Positions 1 to 11,689 are shown, counted from the stretch's first letter. The stretch: DNA of 36,016 bases from Echinostoma caproni (GCA_900618425.1 UZAN01043346.1:5984-41999), one strand, 5' to 3'. Notes: generated by a model not told the origin, from the sequence alone. Program-made: numbers and translations.

Positions 1-509
1 AATTTCTGAGTCCCCGAATCACAGACCCGGAAACGAGGATAGGATATGTGTGATAGGGTAACACCGCTGAGGAGGGGGAGGGGAATTGTAAATTCGCCTC
101 AATCAGATGTGTGTGTGTGCGTGTGGATCAGACAAAGGTGACACGCGACTTGACTCGGGAACCATCATCGCGCGTAGCAACTCGTTCACGGGGTTGGACG
201 GGATGTAAGCTGCGTAGCACATGCCTCGGATCTCGCCTGCGATAGCTGTGAACATAAATAGAAGTACTGAAGATAGACAAGCCTTTTTACATAACGAAGG
301 AGCAAAGAACGCATAAAAACGATCTGCGAAACAATAGTGAATCGCCAATCAGTCCAATCTATAAGATATGAACATCAAATCAATCGGAGCACGCACTGAC
401 AGGGGCGATGTTAGGGTCAGAAAACTAGGAAACTGAATTGAACAACGCGATACACGTGATGTTCACGCAGACAGGTAACGGGCAGGGACCAAACTAAGAC
501 CTGATATGA

Positions 510-655
510 GGATACGAACACAATAACCCAGAGGACTTGCTCACGTAGGTTGCATTGGGGCCTTGGCGACCTACTGAGCGATATGACTGAGTGTTTGTGC
601 ATGTACTCTGTGTCCTAGAAACCGTAGTCAACACGAATTCACTGAACTTTGGTTC
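510..655 (+). mobile_element. LINE 3'-end relic (copy A)
   Basis: The stretch from about 524 (gaggacttgctcacgtaggt) through 580 (actgagcgatatgactgag) to about 650 (accgtagtcaacacgaattcactgaa) lines up with the end of the reverse-transcriptase ORF and the start of the 3' UTR in the copies at 975-1480 and 18930-19245. No open frame survives. It is a 5'-truncated, heavily mutated copy of the same non-LTR family. 1-509 holds nothing I recognise. Confidence 0.6.
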
Positions 656-974
656 CAGCATTTCCTCTACTCACCATCCAAATAGACAGGCAAAATAGCC
701 GCATGGTTATTGGGTGCTTGAACCGGAAAGCAATATGTATCAACATGAATCAAATCAGTTCATTCTAAATGAAGTACAACGGATCGCTTCGAAACGAATC
801 GCAATCGTTGCAGTTATGTCTAATGATAGTTTTCGATCGATTTCCAACTTTTTCTATGGAATCGCAGTAAACAATCCGTGTCTAGTGTGTGAGACCTGAG
901 GCAGAGGAACTATCAAATCAGATCAAACGAACACAGTCCATTTAACCGTTCAGTTAGTACCTTTTGTTATCGGG

Positions 975-1480
975 GAAAGCTACGCATCCGTCGATGCACG
1001 ATGACAACAAGGGATGCTGAGTTTTAGGTAATCACGGTCGTCAAATGGACATAGGATTTGGTGGTTGGGACACGTGTTACGCATGATATCAAATAGATTG
1101 TCACGGCGCGTGATGCTTGCCGAGGCAAGTAGCGAATGGAAAAAAATGAAGAGCAGTCAAACGAAAACCTGGCACGAGATTACGAAAACCCTGACCAGGA
1201 GATTGGGTAACATAGGTTCCGTTAGGCTCCCGGGGTGGGGACCTCGAGATCATGGTAACCGGTGGTTACATACACTGAGTGATATGGCTGAGTGTCGCAA
1301 ACAGTGGCGCTCGTGCATCTACGCGATATTCTTGCAAACCCAGTCTATACAAATTCCCTGACTTCTCTTTGACTTGGCTCTGAACATTACAATCCTCATT
1401 TTGCTCTTTTATCCAAATGGGCGACCTAAAGGTAGCAACCAAAACCAGCGTACGAAAGTGCACGGTTGACAGTTGTAAAA
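975..1480 (+). mobile_element. LINE 3'-end relic (copy B), C-terminal RT-ORF segment plus 3' UTR
   Basis: From 1065 the frame reads GHVLRMISNRLSRRVMLAEA, then KTWHEITKTLTRR, GSVRLPGWGPRDH and WLHTLSDMAECRKQWRSCI. This is the C-terminal domain after the reverse transcriptase in a widespread flatworm non-LTR family. Upstream, 1015-1060 keeps a decayed match to the preceding part (gatgctgagttttagg...). Downstream, 1340-1480 matches the 3' UTR shared with the other copies, ending in a GTTGTAAAAACC-like terminus. The open frame over this region is therefore a transposon fragment, not a host gene. Confidence 0.85.
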
Positions 1481-1499
1481 ACCAAACCGAACGGGTAAC

Positions 1500-4400
1500 T
1501 AGAGGTCGCGCTGGTCCTTAGAAGATGGGCAAGATTATAGGCAAACCGCGTTCCGGGTACAACAAAGCTATGTACACGAAACAAAAAGCAAGGATTCACC
1601 GTTTAGGAGCACGTTATTCGGAGCATGCATACCAAAAAGGAGAAAACTGTCAACGGGTTTCCCGAATTATGAGTTAGGGCCATGCTAGAACCAATCAGTT
1701 CATCATGCAAGTGGATTTTCCCCCTGTGTACATCCGAGTCCTACTAGTTTTCCGGTCTGACCACATCTGCTCCGNTCCGTGGTGGGTAGCACTCACCTCG
1801 TCCAAAGCACAATGCGATCGGAACGAGATGAACCGAACCAGCGTCTTAGCGTTAGATCTATACTTTGTGTTCTCCGTAAGTTCCGTTCAGCACAGAACTG
1901 TGTAAAGTTTTTGTCGTCATGGCTGGGCCGGTCAACATCGGTCCCGGACCGTCGGATACCCATGAGCTCGGACCTAAGGTTCGAATCAAACTTTTTCGAG
2001 CTCAATGAATTTTTCGGTGAGAATGAAATCGAAAGTGAGAAACGATTCCAGGAGGATGGGAACTGATAAGTTGCATGCACGCGTGAGTTAATCTACCGGG
2101 GGTTTGCTTTGCCAGTCGTGTTAACAACAGTCTGATATTTCTTTGTTGCACACGATTCCATTCCGCCTATACAACAACCCTAAGAAGATTGCCGTTTCGT
2201 TTGGATCGGATTGCGATCGAGATGGCTACAGGAGCGCAATTGCACGGCGATGCACACTGGACTCAAGTAATGGCAAATTGCCATCCTGGTTGTGCATACC
2301 AGTGGCACTCCAATACGAACGCAACTCTAGGGTGACGTTTCATCAACAGAGGCATCGATAAGTTCACCTGATAACTGATATGCGTGTAGCACATTTCGAC
2401 TTGGTCGGATCGAACTGATTACAAAGAAGTCATCAAGTCCAGTCCCGACCGACTTTCGGAAAAAAATCGCGACATCAATTTAAATGAAGGAAGAGAGAAG
2501 AAGTTATCAATCAGATTACACCGACAGAGCAACAAGATGTGCAACACAGCGTCACGAGGACAGGGAGGGGGAGTGAATATTACTCCCAGCCCTCGTCAAT
2601 AGACATCGTGCCATAAGTCAACTGTAGTCCAATGCGCATTACACTCCATCCCTGAGTCGAATTTGGGTTGGGGTGGTGGTGAAGTGCATTTCAATTTTGA
2701 ACATATATACTCTGTTGAAGAAGTATCAGTCGGCACATCTGAGTGTAGGGAGAATTCAAATTCTGCCGCAGTTCACTCGCATCAGATGTCACGTGACCAC
2801 TGGTCGATTTTCGCCGTCCTTGAAGCGGCCACTTCACAAGAACTGATAATGTCACCTCGGCTGGCGATGAAACGTTTGCAAACAAATTGCCAAGCTCGGC
2901 GAACAGGGGAGAAGAATTCAGTTCATCCGAGCCACGAGAACCGATTTTTAATACTTTGTCAATACGGATCTGTATTTCAAATGTGTGGCCCTGTAAATCG
3001 TTTTGACACAAGCACAGTCAGCCCGTCCCAGTTCAGTGACTTGTGTTCTTCCCTGATCAGTCATAACACTGAGCATCACTCGGTAGATATGGTAGCAGCT
3101 CTGGTATCACGATAACTTGCGATGTGGTGGTGGTGGCGTCGAAATTGTGCGAACAGGCTGAATGGAATGTGGACGTTAAAAGGTGCGCATATGACCTGTG
3201 ACTGTCTAATACGCACAGGTAGGTGCAAAGAAATGTTCATGTGCACAGTGGCACAGGAGAGCACACATCAACACATACTTGTGTGTGTGCGCGCACGAGG
3301 ACATTTTGGGCGTGCACGCAGGTGATCACATTCCGTCAGAATCGATCGATAAATCTAGCCCATGACAATTTAGATTACGATGATCAATGCAGTTTGTAGG
3401 TTAATTTATGCAAGAAACTATGGAGTCGGTGAGACAGTGTTTCACATTTTTTAAATCACTAGTGTTTTACGCTAGTGGACATGTCCGCCAAACCGACGAA
3501 CACTTAATGCTGAATCCGATTCGGATCCTTTCTACGCACCGTGTAAACATTCACTCTCCACAATCTATTCAACCAACCCATGAGGTGTAAACCTCGAAAT
3601 CACATCACCAAATGAGTAGATAGAGAGTATTCGTGGCGGTACATGTGTGTGGCCACACACGCATGCAGTTGCTTATCAGTCGAAGAAACACGAGGCTGGA
3701 ATATACAACATCAACACACACAGAGTGCTGAGACAGGGGCATATACACACACCATGGAATTATTTGTTCTATCGTTTGGAATACCGGTTAGATCAAATGC
3801 CGGTAGGAACAAAAACGGAAATAATGTATGTCCAACTGATCGAATATAGGAACTGTGAACAGAAACGAGTTGTTGAATTGTCAAATCGGTGTGACCAAAG
3901 CGTGTGAACTTTAACAATCACAATTCTTCTAATCTAGTCATCTGGAAACATCATAGGTTAAACTAGTGAACCCGATTGCGGATTAACGACCGTCACAGTG
4001 AACGGTTAACAAAACCATACGGATGGAAAAAACGCGAATATTATTGGTGTAAAATCATGCATGCATGCATGCAAGGGACAAGAGCGTAGAAATAGAACGG
4101 TTCGATGAAATCCAAGGGCACAATGGTTGCACTATATTCGTGCAAGAACACGGTTACATGCAGCAATCAAGGCATACGTCCATTACGGTAACAACACATG
4201 ACTTGCCAATAAAAAAGCATGAGGTGATCTGATTCAATACAGGAATGATTTTTCATTTAGACCCCGGGTAAAGTTATACGATAAAAAAATAACGTCAAAC
4301 ACCTCAAATGAGTTGCACGAACCACAGAAACGCACATAAAGTATAGACATGCGATGAGGTGAAATGCAGCCGTCATCGGGTGAGAATGTCACAGATACAA

Positions 4401-4940
4401 AATCCGTGGAACAGAACAGTGTTCGTCTTGCGGATCGCATCCAATCCCAGGTGTATGTGATTCAGAAATGGCGTACTATTCATTTAAGCCAGCTGTGCGA
4501 AATGCTGTTAGTCTACTAGCACACCGAAAACCAACCCCCCACTCTGTGAATGTAACTGATCCTATTTTACAATCACCAAGACACGCAAAATCAAATCGAT
4601 ATCAATATTCTGATTAGTTTCTAACGGACATACAACTGACGTATGCTCTCTAGGTGAGAAAGTCCCCTCTATATGGGAGATTCCAGTTGACGACTTTCTT
4701 GTTGCTGTTGTGAAACGGTTCAGTTTTTCTCGTATCTCCGATTCTAACAGCGACGTATTGATTTTCGAAAATAAACTTTGCCCCATTTGATTAGTGTTTG
4801 CACCCGCAATGCTCGATTAGTTTACCGGTTAGTATTCGTCAGTCAGGCATATTGAACGAGGGACGAGAAGGGGACATTTGAAATAAGGAGGACAAAGAAA
4901 AGCCCATTGGAGGCTTGCTTATACGAACCAATTCGGATGA
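1500..4940. other. No gene recognised; scattered repeat traces
   Basis: No exon with both splice sites and a family-like protein could be supported on either strand. Small marks include a tRNA-type B-box match (GGTTCGAATC) at 1978-1987, a GGT-repeat stretch at about 3123-3140, and an alternating purine-pyrimidine run (CATG repeated four times) at 4056-4072. Open frames here (for example 2663-3115) are short and low in pattern. Confidence 0.5.
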
Positions 4941-4949
4941 TATGGTTTG

Positions 4950-5025
4950 TTCATGAAAGGGTTCAAACCCCGCCACGAGGGCTGAACGATCCGACACGCG
5001 CTTACCACACGCCAGAACTGCCACT
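4950..5025 (-). repeat. tRNA-derived SINE-like relic (minus strand)
   Basis: Read on the minus strand, a TGGCGTGTGGTAAGCGCG stretch near 5010 resembles the A-box/D-arm of Leu/Ser-type tRNAs. A GGGGTTTGAACCC B-box at about 4960-4972 follows at near-tRNA spacing. The acceptor stem is not preserved, so it is a pol III retroposon relic rather than a tRNA gene. Confidence 0.45.
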
Positions 5026-5114
5026 GAAAGCTCCCAGAGCCCAAGACGGATTCTATCGGTGTATGCAATGGTTCGGAAACTAGCAGATAGTGTTATTGCA
5101 CGTCCAGTTGCTAA

Positions 5115-5190
5115 CAGGCCACCCGGTTGACCAAAGTGGTTGGTGCACGTCAGATTACCAAGCCCCCGAGACCGCGTTCGGACCGTTGTG
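5115..5190 (+). repeat. tRNA-derived SINE-like relic
   Basis: An A-box-like TGACCAAAGTGG at 5128-5139 is followed 47 bases on by a B-box-like CGTTCGGACC at 5175-5184. No tRNA cloverleaf can be drawn around them. It lies about 100 bp from the minus-strand relic at 4950-5025, suggesting a SINE cluster. Confidence 0.35.
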
Positions 5191-6937
5191 GATATACCCT
5201 ACCGAACATTCCTAATTGGAATTAAACAGCCCTACGATGTTTCTGGGGTTGAGTGACAAGTTGACTTTAGCTGGACGGATATACCTTCGCATGGAGCTGA
5301 GACTGACGAAAAAGAAAATAATCGATCACGCATGCAAATTGTTTGGTGCAATAAGGATCCATTGTCCCCAATCTCATGGCCGGATGGAAACTGGCCGATA
5401 AAGTGGTCTGTATGCAGCTACTAGGTGGTGAGGTTTAATGAACACGCTGCACGGATGGATAGTCATGTATATATATTAATGAAACCAATGGCACCGAATT
5501 GGCCTAGATCAACAGTTAGAGCAGGTAGATAAAAGTAGGATCAGCAAATTGAGCAAAACGCTACAGAAAAGTAAGTTAGTGAAGCATGAGTCCAGATGAG
5601 GCAGATGGAGCGATAAAAAGACGTGGAAAAAAGCTACACTAGGGAAAACCCGGGACGAGTTACACAATATTCCATATTCCGAGTACAAACACCAATTCCG
5701 TCAGACAAAGCGCGGTGAAATTTCCACATCCGCGTATCCTCAGCAGGAAAAACGGGGCGGTAGTAGTCAGAATGGACAAATCGCGAAAAAAAAGAAAGCA
5801 ACTGAGTGAAAAAAGAAGCACACCCTGAAAAAGCATTAGACCACGATAATTGGAATAGAGATTAGTGAGCTCGACCTGATCAAACTTGCCTCAATTCTCT
5901 GGTCTGGAAACAAAAATTACAAAAAGGAACAGTAATAAAATGGGGGCAATATGGGAGAAATGATGCGTGTTCATGGTAGGCAGGAGATCAGTTCCGAATG
6001 ACAGGAACTGATGGGTAAATGTTTGGGCATCCTCGCAGTGACAGTTGTTTTATATATCAATATGTTCAGGACTAGGCAGATCATAAAGACGCACAACTGC
6101 CAGGTGCGGTATCATCCGTATACCCGTTTGATGCTAACAATAAGTGGGTACTCCGGAATAGTACACACACGCAGAGACATACATGAACAAACTACCTCCC
6201 GCATGTTCTCGATTATTTCCTTTGTTCTCCACGCGCACCAGCATGACAACGGTTTTCTAGAATCCGGAGAGCAACCAGATGGAACGCAACGTTGTTCTAC
6301 ACCACCACCATCATCTTCTATTTTGACGAAAGTAAACTGAACAGCTTATAATTGTTTCGACGGTGGAATTAATAGGGATAGGTGTTCAGTTGAGTAAAAA
6401 AAAAGACCAGGCAGGTTGGTATTTCTGGCTTAAGTGCCTAGTAAATCTTTCCAGCGTAGGTTACATAAAATCATGAATAGAAATCTCGGTCAATATGGCT
6501 CCACATTCTAATCGATGATCGCAGTTACGACGATTAGGTATGGTCGTAACGTGTAGTAGTAGTCTATCGACCGCTGACTCGTTTCGATCGACAGTTGAAA
6601 TGGAGCAAGTACGGAGGTGGGGGTGAACAGCGTGACCGTATTTCGTATCAATTTAAGCGACCTGAGTCCAAGGAACATGATACCAGTGTCGTGATTTTCG
6701 GTAAAATCCCTAATTCACAAAAAAACTATGATGGGACCGAACATAATCCTCAAAACTCAAGGAATGAAGGGGGGTGTACATATGGAAGTAATGTAACACA
6801 AACATTGAGTGTAGAGCTTATGCCGAACCTGCTAGCATGCATTACTTGTTCACATTTGCATTGAGGGTGCTTGTTTTGCATTTGTTCAGGTAAAACAATT
6901 CCATATGAATAAGTACCTGTTGGAATAATCGTCTACA

Positions 6938-6938
<1 letters not shown>

Positions 6939-6972
<34 letters not shown>
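6939..6972. repeat. (CA)17 microsatellite
   Basis: Uninterrupted CA dinucleotide run of 34 bases. The Val-Cys-repeat open frame on the minus strand over it is an artefact of the repeat. Confidence 0.98.
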
Positions 6973-6973
<1 letters not shown>

Positions 6974-7357
6974 CTGTGATGGAAAACTCGTTCCGAAAAC
7001 ACCGCATAGTCCGTCAAGACTGTTTGTTGATCGAGTCGGGTTCGATTGGTGAAGCTCGCTCGCAACATCAAGTTTACCACTCCCCCCCCCCGCTCTCCCC
7101 AGTGATCTAGTTAGAGGACAAATGTGAAACTGTCGAGAACAGACTAACTGGGCTAAGGTACAGTCAAATGAGCTCTCCTCTCAGGCGTGCTCATTACTGC
7201 CTCCGGTAAAATCCAGTTGGTTGATGCTCCCCCACACCCATACCATATGGCATTGCAGAATGAGGACAATGTTCTTTTTTTCTCTATCACTTAACGAGAC
7301 TGGATTATGTCAAGGTAAACTTTCGTTGGAATAATACTGCCAGTGACTCATTATCCC

Positions 7358-7405
7358 GGGGGGGGGGGGTTCCGTTCAACTCTATTCTGCAACCCCCCCC
7401 CCCCC
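7358..7405. repeat. G12...C13 homopolymer inverted repeat (14 bp stem)
   Basis: A run of 12 G followed by TT (7358-7371) is mirrored by AA plus 13 C (7391-7405), leaving a 19 base loop. The two arms can pair perfectly over 14 bp. It may be a real hairpin-forming element or partly an assembly artefact at homopolymers. Confidence 0.8.
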
Positions 7406-8247
7406 GCCTTTTACAAGATCAGTTTGTTAGACATTCCATAACATACATGCAAACACCTGCCTGACCTTGAACTATATAGAACGAAAATATTTCCGGGCCA
7501 GATTGTCAGATTGTTCTTTTATCCAATTCCACTGTTGGGTCATTGTGAAGCACGCACCGAGAACTTACTTGGCGAAGTGGAATAGTTTTGTTTCACTCAT
7601 GGTGATGCTGGTGTGGAGAAAATGCACTATTATTATGTGAGTCACGATTACACACGCTTTTTTACCGGCAAATTTTTGCGTGCAAAAATTCTCACATTAA
7701 CCATACCATCTGTGACCGTTCGTCAATGAGTAAACTGTGTGCTTGATTGCGTGTGTGCCGGAAAGGGGGCAGGCGAAACGCGTTCCGAATCATTGCAAGC
7801 CAAAAACCAGCATGCAACTAACTCGAATGAGCTCAAAATCCTAAAAACAAATCAGAACTGATGGAACTGTCTGGGTGGTTTATACATAAAACTCACTGAA
7901 ACACATACACACACATGAGAGTCATAAAATTAGACAGGAAACACTGTTTTTAATGGAGCGCCTTGTCAGTCACCTGGTCGGTCAAGCTCTCGAAACGGTG
8001 GGTGCATCGGAGAAGCTTAGTGATGAAATTTATGAACCGAACTGATGACAGACAGCAATGGAATTTCAAAGATCCATGCATGCATCGATGATCCGAACAG
8101 AAACGGTACGGTAATCAGAATACATAAACATCCCACATGTAGAGATTAGGGTAAACATTAGAGCGAACTGGAAGTGGTGAGTTACAATCCCATCACTGAC
8201 ACCGAATATCTTCATTTCTACGTTCTCTTTCCCACCTCATGATTTGA

Positions 8248-8590
8248 GTTAATTTTTATCAATTTGAGTGTGGATGCTCAACCATCTACATAGGTAGGAC
8301 AGAGATGCAGTTACGTCACCGAATGACCGAACACATCCCGGTGTGCTTTAAGAAAGCAATAGACGACAAGTTTACAAACTGTTACGTCATCGAATGATCA
8401 GAAAGGGCTTGGGTCTTCAATAAAGCAACACTTATTTGAACAAAAACTTTGCGTCACTTCGACCCACGCATTTCAGGTCATCCACAATACAACAAACACA
8501 AAGTTACTGAAATTTGTCGAGGCTCTAGCCATTCACACTCTCAAACTCGATCGATGCAAAGAACGTGAACGGTTAGTTACATTAGTTTAG
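8248..8590 (+). mobile_element. Penelope-like element relic: GIY-YIG endonuclease domain
   Basis: From 8248 the frame reads VNFYQFECGCSTIYIGRTEM and continues with RHRMTEHIP. This matches the CxC zinc-binding pair followed by the YIGRT motif that opens the GIY-YIG endonuclease of Penelope-like retroelements. After a single frameshift between about 8380 and 8420, a second frame (8420 to the TAG at 8588-8590) reads SIKQHLFEQKL, then AFQVIH, then LLKFVEALAIHTLKLD. That fits the family's C-terminal part (S-I-x-x-H-L, A-F-x-V-I, L-L-x-x-x-E-A-x-A-I). The copy is dead because of the frameshift, and no reverse-transcriptase part was found upstream. It has no long ATG-initiated open frame. It lies downstream of the KANK-like gene, on the opposite strand. 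Confidence 0.88.
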
Positions 8591-8599
8591 CTCTGGTGA

Positions 8600-9660
8600 T
8601 TGACTCTCAACCCTCTCTCGTCCACTATTTTCGTGTTGTCCGTTGTGATGAGCGATCTTGTCTTCGTCGCCCATTTATTATTATCTCACTGACTATAAAA
8701 CCATCACTTTGACTGCAAGATGTGCACGAGTACAGATGCAGCAGCGAAATGACCACGGACAATTTATTGTGCAAACCCATGTTTCTGACTTCTCTGCTCA
8801 AATTTTTGACGGGAAACCGGTGTTGTCAGTTTCTCGACAGTCATAATGTCATCATTTATTCTGTATTTGTCCAAATTTTCGAACACAAATGAACTCACAA
8901 ACGAGGAATGAGAAAGATTGTGAAGAACAATTGAGTAAAAAATCGGAAGGCTCAAGTCCGAACGCAAGTAGACTAATACACCTTGTGCGCGGTCGAAATG
9001 GTTGAAACTATAGAGAATGAAAACAGAATCAACGGTACTAATTAGGAGATGGAGTGTGCCAATCTGTCAGAGCAACGGTTGCTCAGACAGATATAACTGA
9101 TTAGACGTGAAAACATCTACCCTCCATCCCCCACCCCTCCTCAGACCAAAGAAGATGGATTGGAGTAAGCGGCAGAAACCAAATAGATAACGAATCGGTA
9201 CTTGAATCCGTAAGTTTTCAATTTTGCACACAGTTAAGCGCGTGAAATGTGGGATGAGCAGCACCTGGATTCTCAAAACCCCTAAAGCGTGCCAACCAAA
9301 GGCTCAAACTATTCGGCGACAGTTATATAGTACGCATTCTGACGGTCTGTTTCATACGGTATGTGGTATGTGGAGCTGGATTCAATACACACATACACAT
9401 ACATGATCTGGTAGGGCAACCAGGAGACTACTGCGCGTTTGTCAACATACAAAACAATCGATCGATGCACGGAATGTGACTGGCATGGCTCACAGTTCAT
9501 AAAAAGTGAAAATGAGCAATGTGGAAACCGGTTGATAAACAGAGGTAGTAAAGATTGCCATGAAGATGCATCGTTTATGGGGAAGAATGTGTGAGGGGCG
9601 GGGAACATGCAAAACAATGTGCGTGACATGCGAGCACGACTGAGGAAACGAACAACACCA
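8600..9660. other. Probable 3' flank / 3' UTR region of the KANK-like gene
   Basis: If the candidate stop at 9670 is right, the minus-strand 3' UTR occupies about 9669 down to 8850. No other coding pattern was seen. Short open frames at 8658-8846 and 9309-9629 have no recognisable features. Confidence 0.35.
8855..8860 (-). promoter_or_regulatory. Candidate poly(A) signal of the KANK-like gene
   Basis: The first AATAAA I see on the minus strand downstream of the candidate stop at 9670, giving a 3' UTR of about 0.8 kb. A second AATAAA lies at 8767-8762. AATAAA is common by chance in DNA of this composition, so position is the only argument. Confidence 0.25.
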
Positions 9661-9669
9661 ACGGTAAAC

Positions 9670-9729
9670 TTACTTGGAAACGGTTGTGGTCGTTGTCGTG
9701 GTGGTGGTCTTCATTTCACTAAATTCACC
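9670..9729 (-). CDS. Candidate terminal exon of the KANK-like gene, Thr-rich tail
   Basis: An acceptor-like cttcacag precedes GGTGAA, in the phase (0) left by the repeat-5 exon. The frame reads GEFSEMK, a run of eight Thr, then VSK and a TAA stop at 9672-9670. The Thr run uses mixed ACC/ACG/ACA codons, so it is not a simple nucleotide repeat, which favours real coding. The stop is embedded in AAGTAAGT, itself a strong 5' splice site, so an alternative is that the exon continues by splicing at 9673. I do not know a Thr-rich tail in other KANK proteins. Position, phase and codon mixture are the only support. Confidence 0.4.
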   Translation of the reverse strand, partial: GEFSEMKTTTTTTTTTVSK

Positions 9730-10404
9730 CTGTGAAGAGAAACGAAAGAGTGCATCGCGGATGAATATGACCGACAGTCAGTGAGAAGTACCTCGCCAAT
9801 TTCCCGTTCGCATGAAACAAACGAGTGGGTCAAACGGTAGAACTAAGTCTCACTCTAATCGTATGAACCAGGACCAGGATGCTGAGAGGAGCATCCCGTG
9901 GGCGAAACAGAACTTCACATCGAGATTGAGGGGTTCTTTTCACAATTCCCAAGGGATATTATGCGTACAGTGGACTGCACATTGGACCTGTTTGTTGGGA
10001 AATACACTCTGTTAAGAGTACGCGAGAAGCCTGAAATATTTATGATCATAGTTCAGCTGGGATCAAGGTCTATGACTATCGAATAAACAATGACGGGATT
10101 CAACATCATCATTGTACAGCGTAATACAGTGAAGCGAACTTCACTTATTGATGTCATATGTTGAGTGCTGACAGTCGTCGTTGGAATATCGGAATCACTC
10201 AAAATCGATTCCGATGACTGTCATGATTTGCGTATACTTGCACATTGTCTACCTTTTTATGCTCTCTTCGTACCTGCTGGGGGAACGCTGGAACGAACGT
10301 CAGACCGAAGGGGAAATTCTTTGGTTTGTGGCCTATGAAAAAGTTGGCTTTACTATTGGATTCGGTTGTTGTAGCTAGTCTTCCAGGTTGAGGGTCAACG
10401 GTCA

Positions 10405-10575
10405 GATTTGAATGTGTTTTAGGTAATCGCGGTCGCCATTTGGAGTAAGGGGTTGACCACTGTAGATAACATTGACCGATGCATGTTACGCATGTCACCA
10501 AATACAAAGCCACGGTACGCGATATTTGCCGAGGATGGTAGTGAGTGGAGAAAAAGTAAAGGATGATCAAAGTGA
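10405..10575 (+). mobile_element. LINE C-terminal relic (copy C, 5' part)
   Basis: The stretch gttttaggtaatcgcggtcg at about 10415 matches the same point in the copies at about 1021 and 20223. A decayed continuation follows, recalling L-x-R-x-x-W-x-x-H-V-L-R-M then AIFAEDGSEWRKSKG. Similarity stops at about 10575 at the point corresponding to Q-T-K and resumes at about 11166, so this and the 11166-11500 fragment are one copy split by about 590 bp of other DNA. It lies in the last intron of the KANK-like gene, antisense to it. Confidence 0.6.
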
Positions 10576-11165
10576 GATATGCTTAAGAAAGCTTCAGTAT
10601 AATCGGGGGTGGGTGTCTAGGCCGGTGGCTGGTCACTCTTCCCTTGCACCTCGCGAAATGCTCCCGTACAACCAAGTATCTCAAACAGCCTCTGACTTCA
10701 CGCGGCGGTGTTTTCCCACCAAAGGGAGAGGAGGAAAAGCTGAAATCTAAGTTGGTGAGCCGCTGGTAGTTCACTTAGGGGAGCTGGCTAAAAACCCTGA
10801 TTCCAAACCAACCACACACACACCTTTTCGGTTGTGGCGGTTGTCACCGGCTCAATTAAGTATAGAGGTGTACTGGGCACCTTGGGCATTTGGCCCCGTT
10901 CGAAGGGCGTAGTATCCGATGAACTGGACACAGGCCGCCAATAGATTGATGTTTTCCCCACACCGAACAGCTGCCCTGCGGGTCAGGCTTTGGCTATCCG
11001 AAGGCTCTGGTTTTGGATTCCTCAAGAAAATTTACGTGTATTGGCCTGGGCAACCTGACGATATTCAGTCCACAAGCGAGTCATGGACCGTTTGTCTTTT
11101 TTATTAAGATTATTGTACCGTGATTTGCTTCGTACACTGTTTGTTGACAGACAAGTATGAACTAT
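10576..11165. mobile_element. Unidentified ~590 bp insertion splitting LINE copy C
   Basis: This stretch sits exactly between the two halves of a LINE copy and has no counterpart in the other copies, so it is a later insertion. The flanks gatcaaagtgaga (5') and aatcagtgggaca (3') are similar enough to be a decayed target-site duplication. I see no RT, transposase or terminal inverted repeat. GC-rich patches (about 10600-10640, 10960-11010) and a non-coding look suggest a SINE or other non-autonomous element, but no clear A/B boxes were found. The short open frame at 10472-10750 is not convincing. Confidence 0.45.
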
Positions 11166-11500
11166 ATACTAATCAGTGGGACATAAGATGAGGGTATGGA
11201 AACCCTGGCCAGCAACCTTGTCCATATAGATCGCGTTAGGCTTCCCAGATGAGAACCTCGGGATCATGTCAATCAATAGTTAGAAACACCGAGCGACATG
11301 ACTGAATGTCGAAAACAGTGATACCCGTGTGCCTTCTCCATTTCTGTGCAACCGACCTACTGAAATTCTCCGTTTTCTTTTGGACAGTGTTTTCAACATT
11401 CCAACTTTCTTTCCCTCCATTCCAGTGGATAGACAAAGAGAACAATCAAAAGCACTGCACGGAAGTGTATCGGTACATGGGTTGTACAAACATAAACTGC
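11166..11500 (+). mobile_element. LINE 3'-end relic (copy C, 3' part) with 3' UTR
   Basis: The sequence runs from gggacataagatgagggtatggaaaccctggcc (11177 onward), through a decayed RLPG-W-x-PRDH segment and the S-D-M-x-E-C-R-K-Q motif at about 11290, into the shared 3' UTR (about 11340-11500). The UTR includes tactgaaattctccgttttc and ends with gggttgtacaaacataaact. The same order is seen at 18930-19245. Stops interrupt the frame, so it is non-functional. Confidence 0.75.
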
Positions 11501-11689
11501 GTAGAATTAGGGCTCAGAGAAGAGGTCCATGGCGTGCGAACTGTACGATTTGCCTATGGAGAACCCATAACCTTTTTATAGATATCATAAACACAGAGCA
11601 GACGCAAATTGCATGGTGAAAAGCTCTTGTTAACAAAACTGAAGGCGATCAGTTAAAGACAAGGTAGGTAGGGAGAAACGGTTGCGGAG

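Larger units (their letters stand above)
5200..8240. other. No gene recognised; simple repeats
   Basis: I see no convincing exon or transposon domain here. The stretch contains the (CA)17 tract at 6939-6972, a C10 run at 7082-7091 and the G/C inverted repeat at 7358-7405. The open frames at 6011-6340 and 6595-6864 have no recognisable pattern. Confidence 0.5.

Noticed and set aside
1065..1361. 98-codon plus frame as a host gene
   Set aside because: It is the C-terminal segment of a LINE, repeated elsewhere in the window.
2663..3115. 150-codon plus frame as a gene
   Set aside because: No recognisable motif, overlapping open frame on the other strand, and no exon context.
6886..7080. Cys-Val-rich small protein on the minus strand
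   Set aside because: Produced by the (CA)17 microsatellite.
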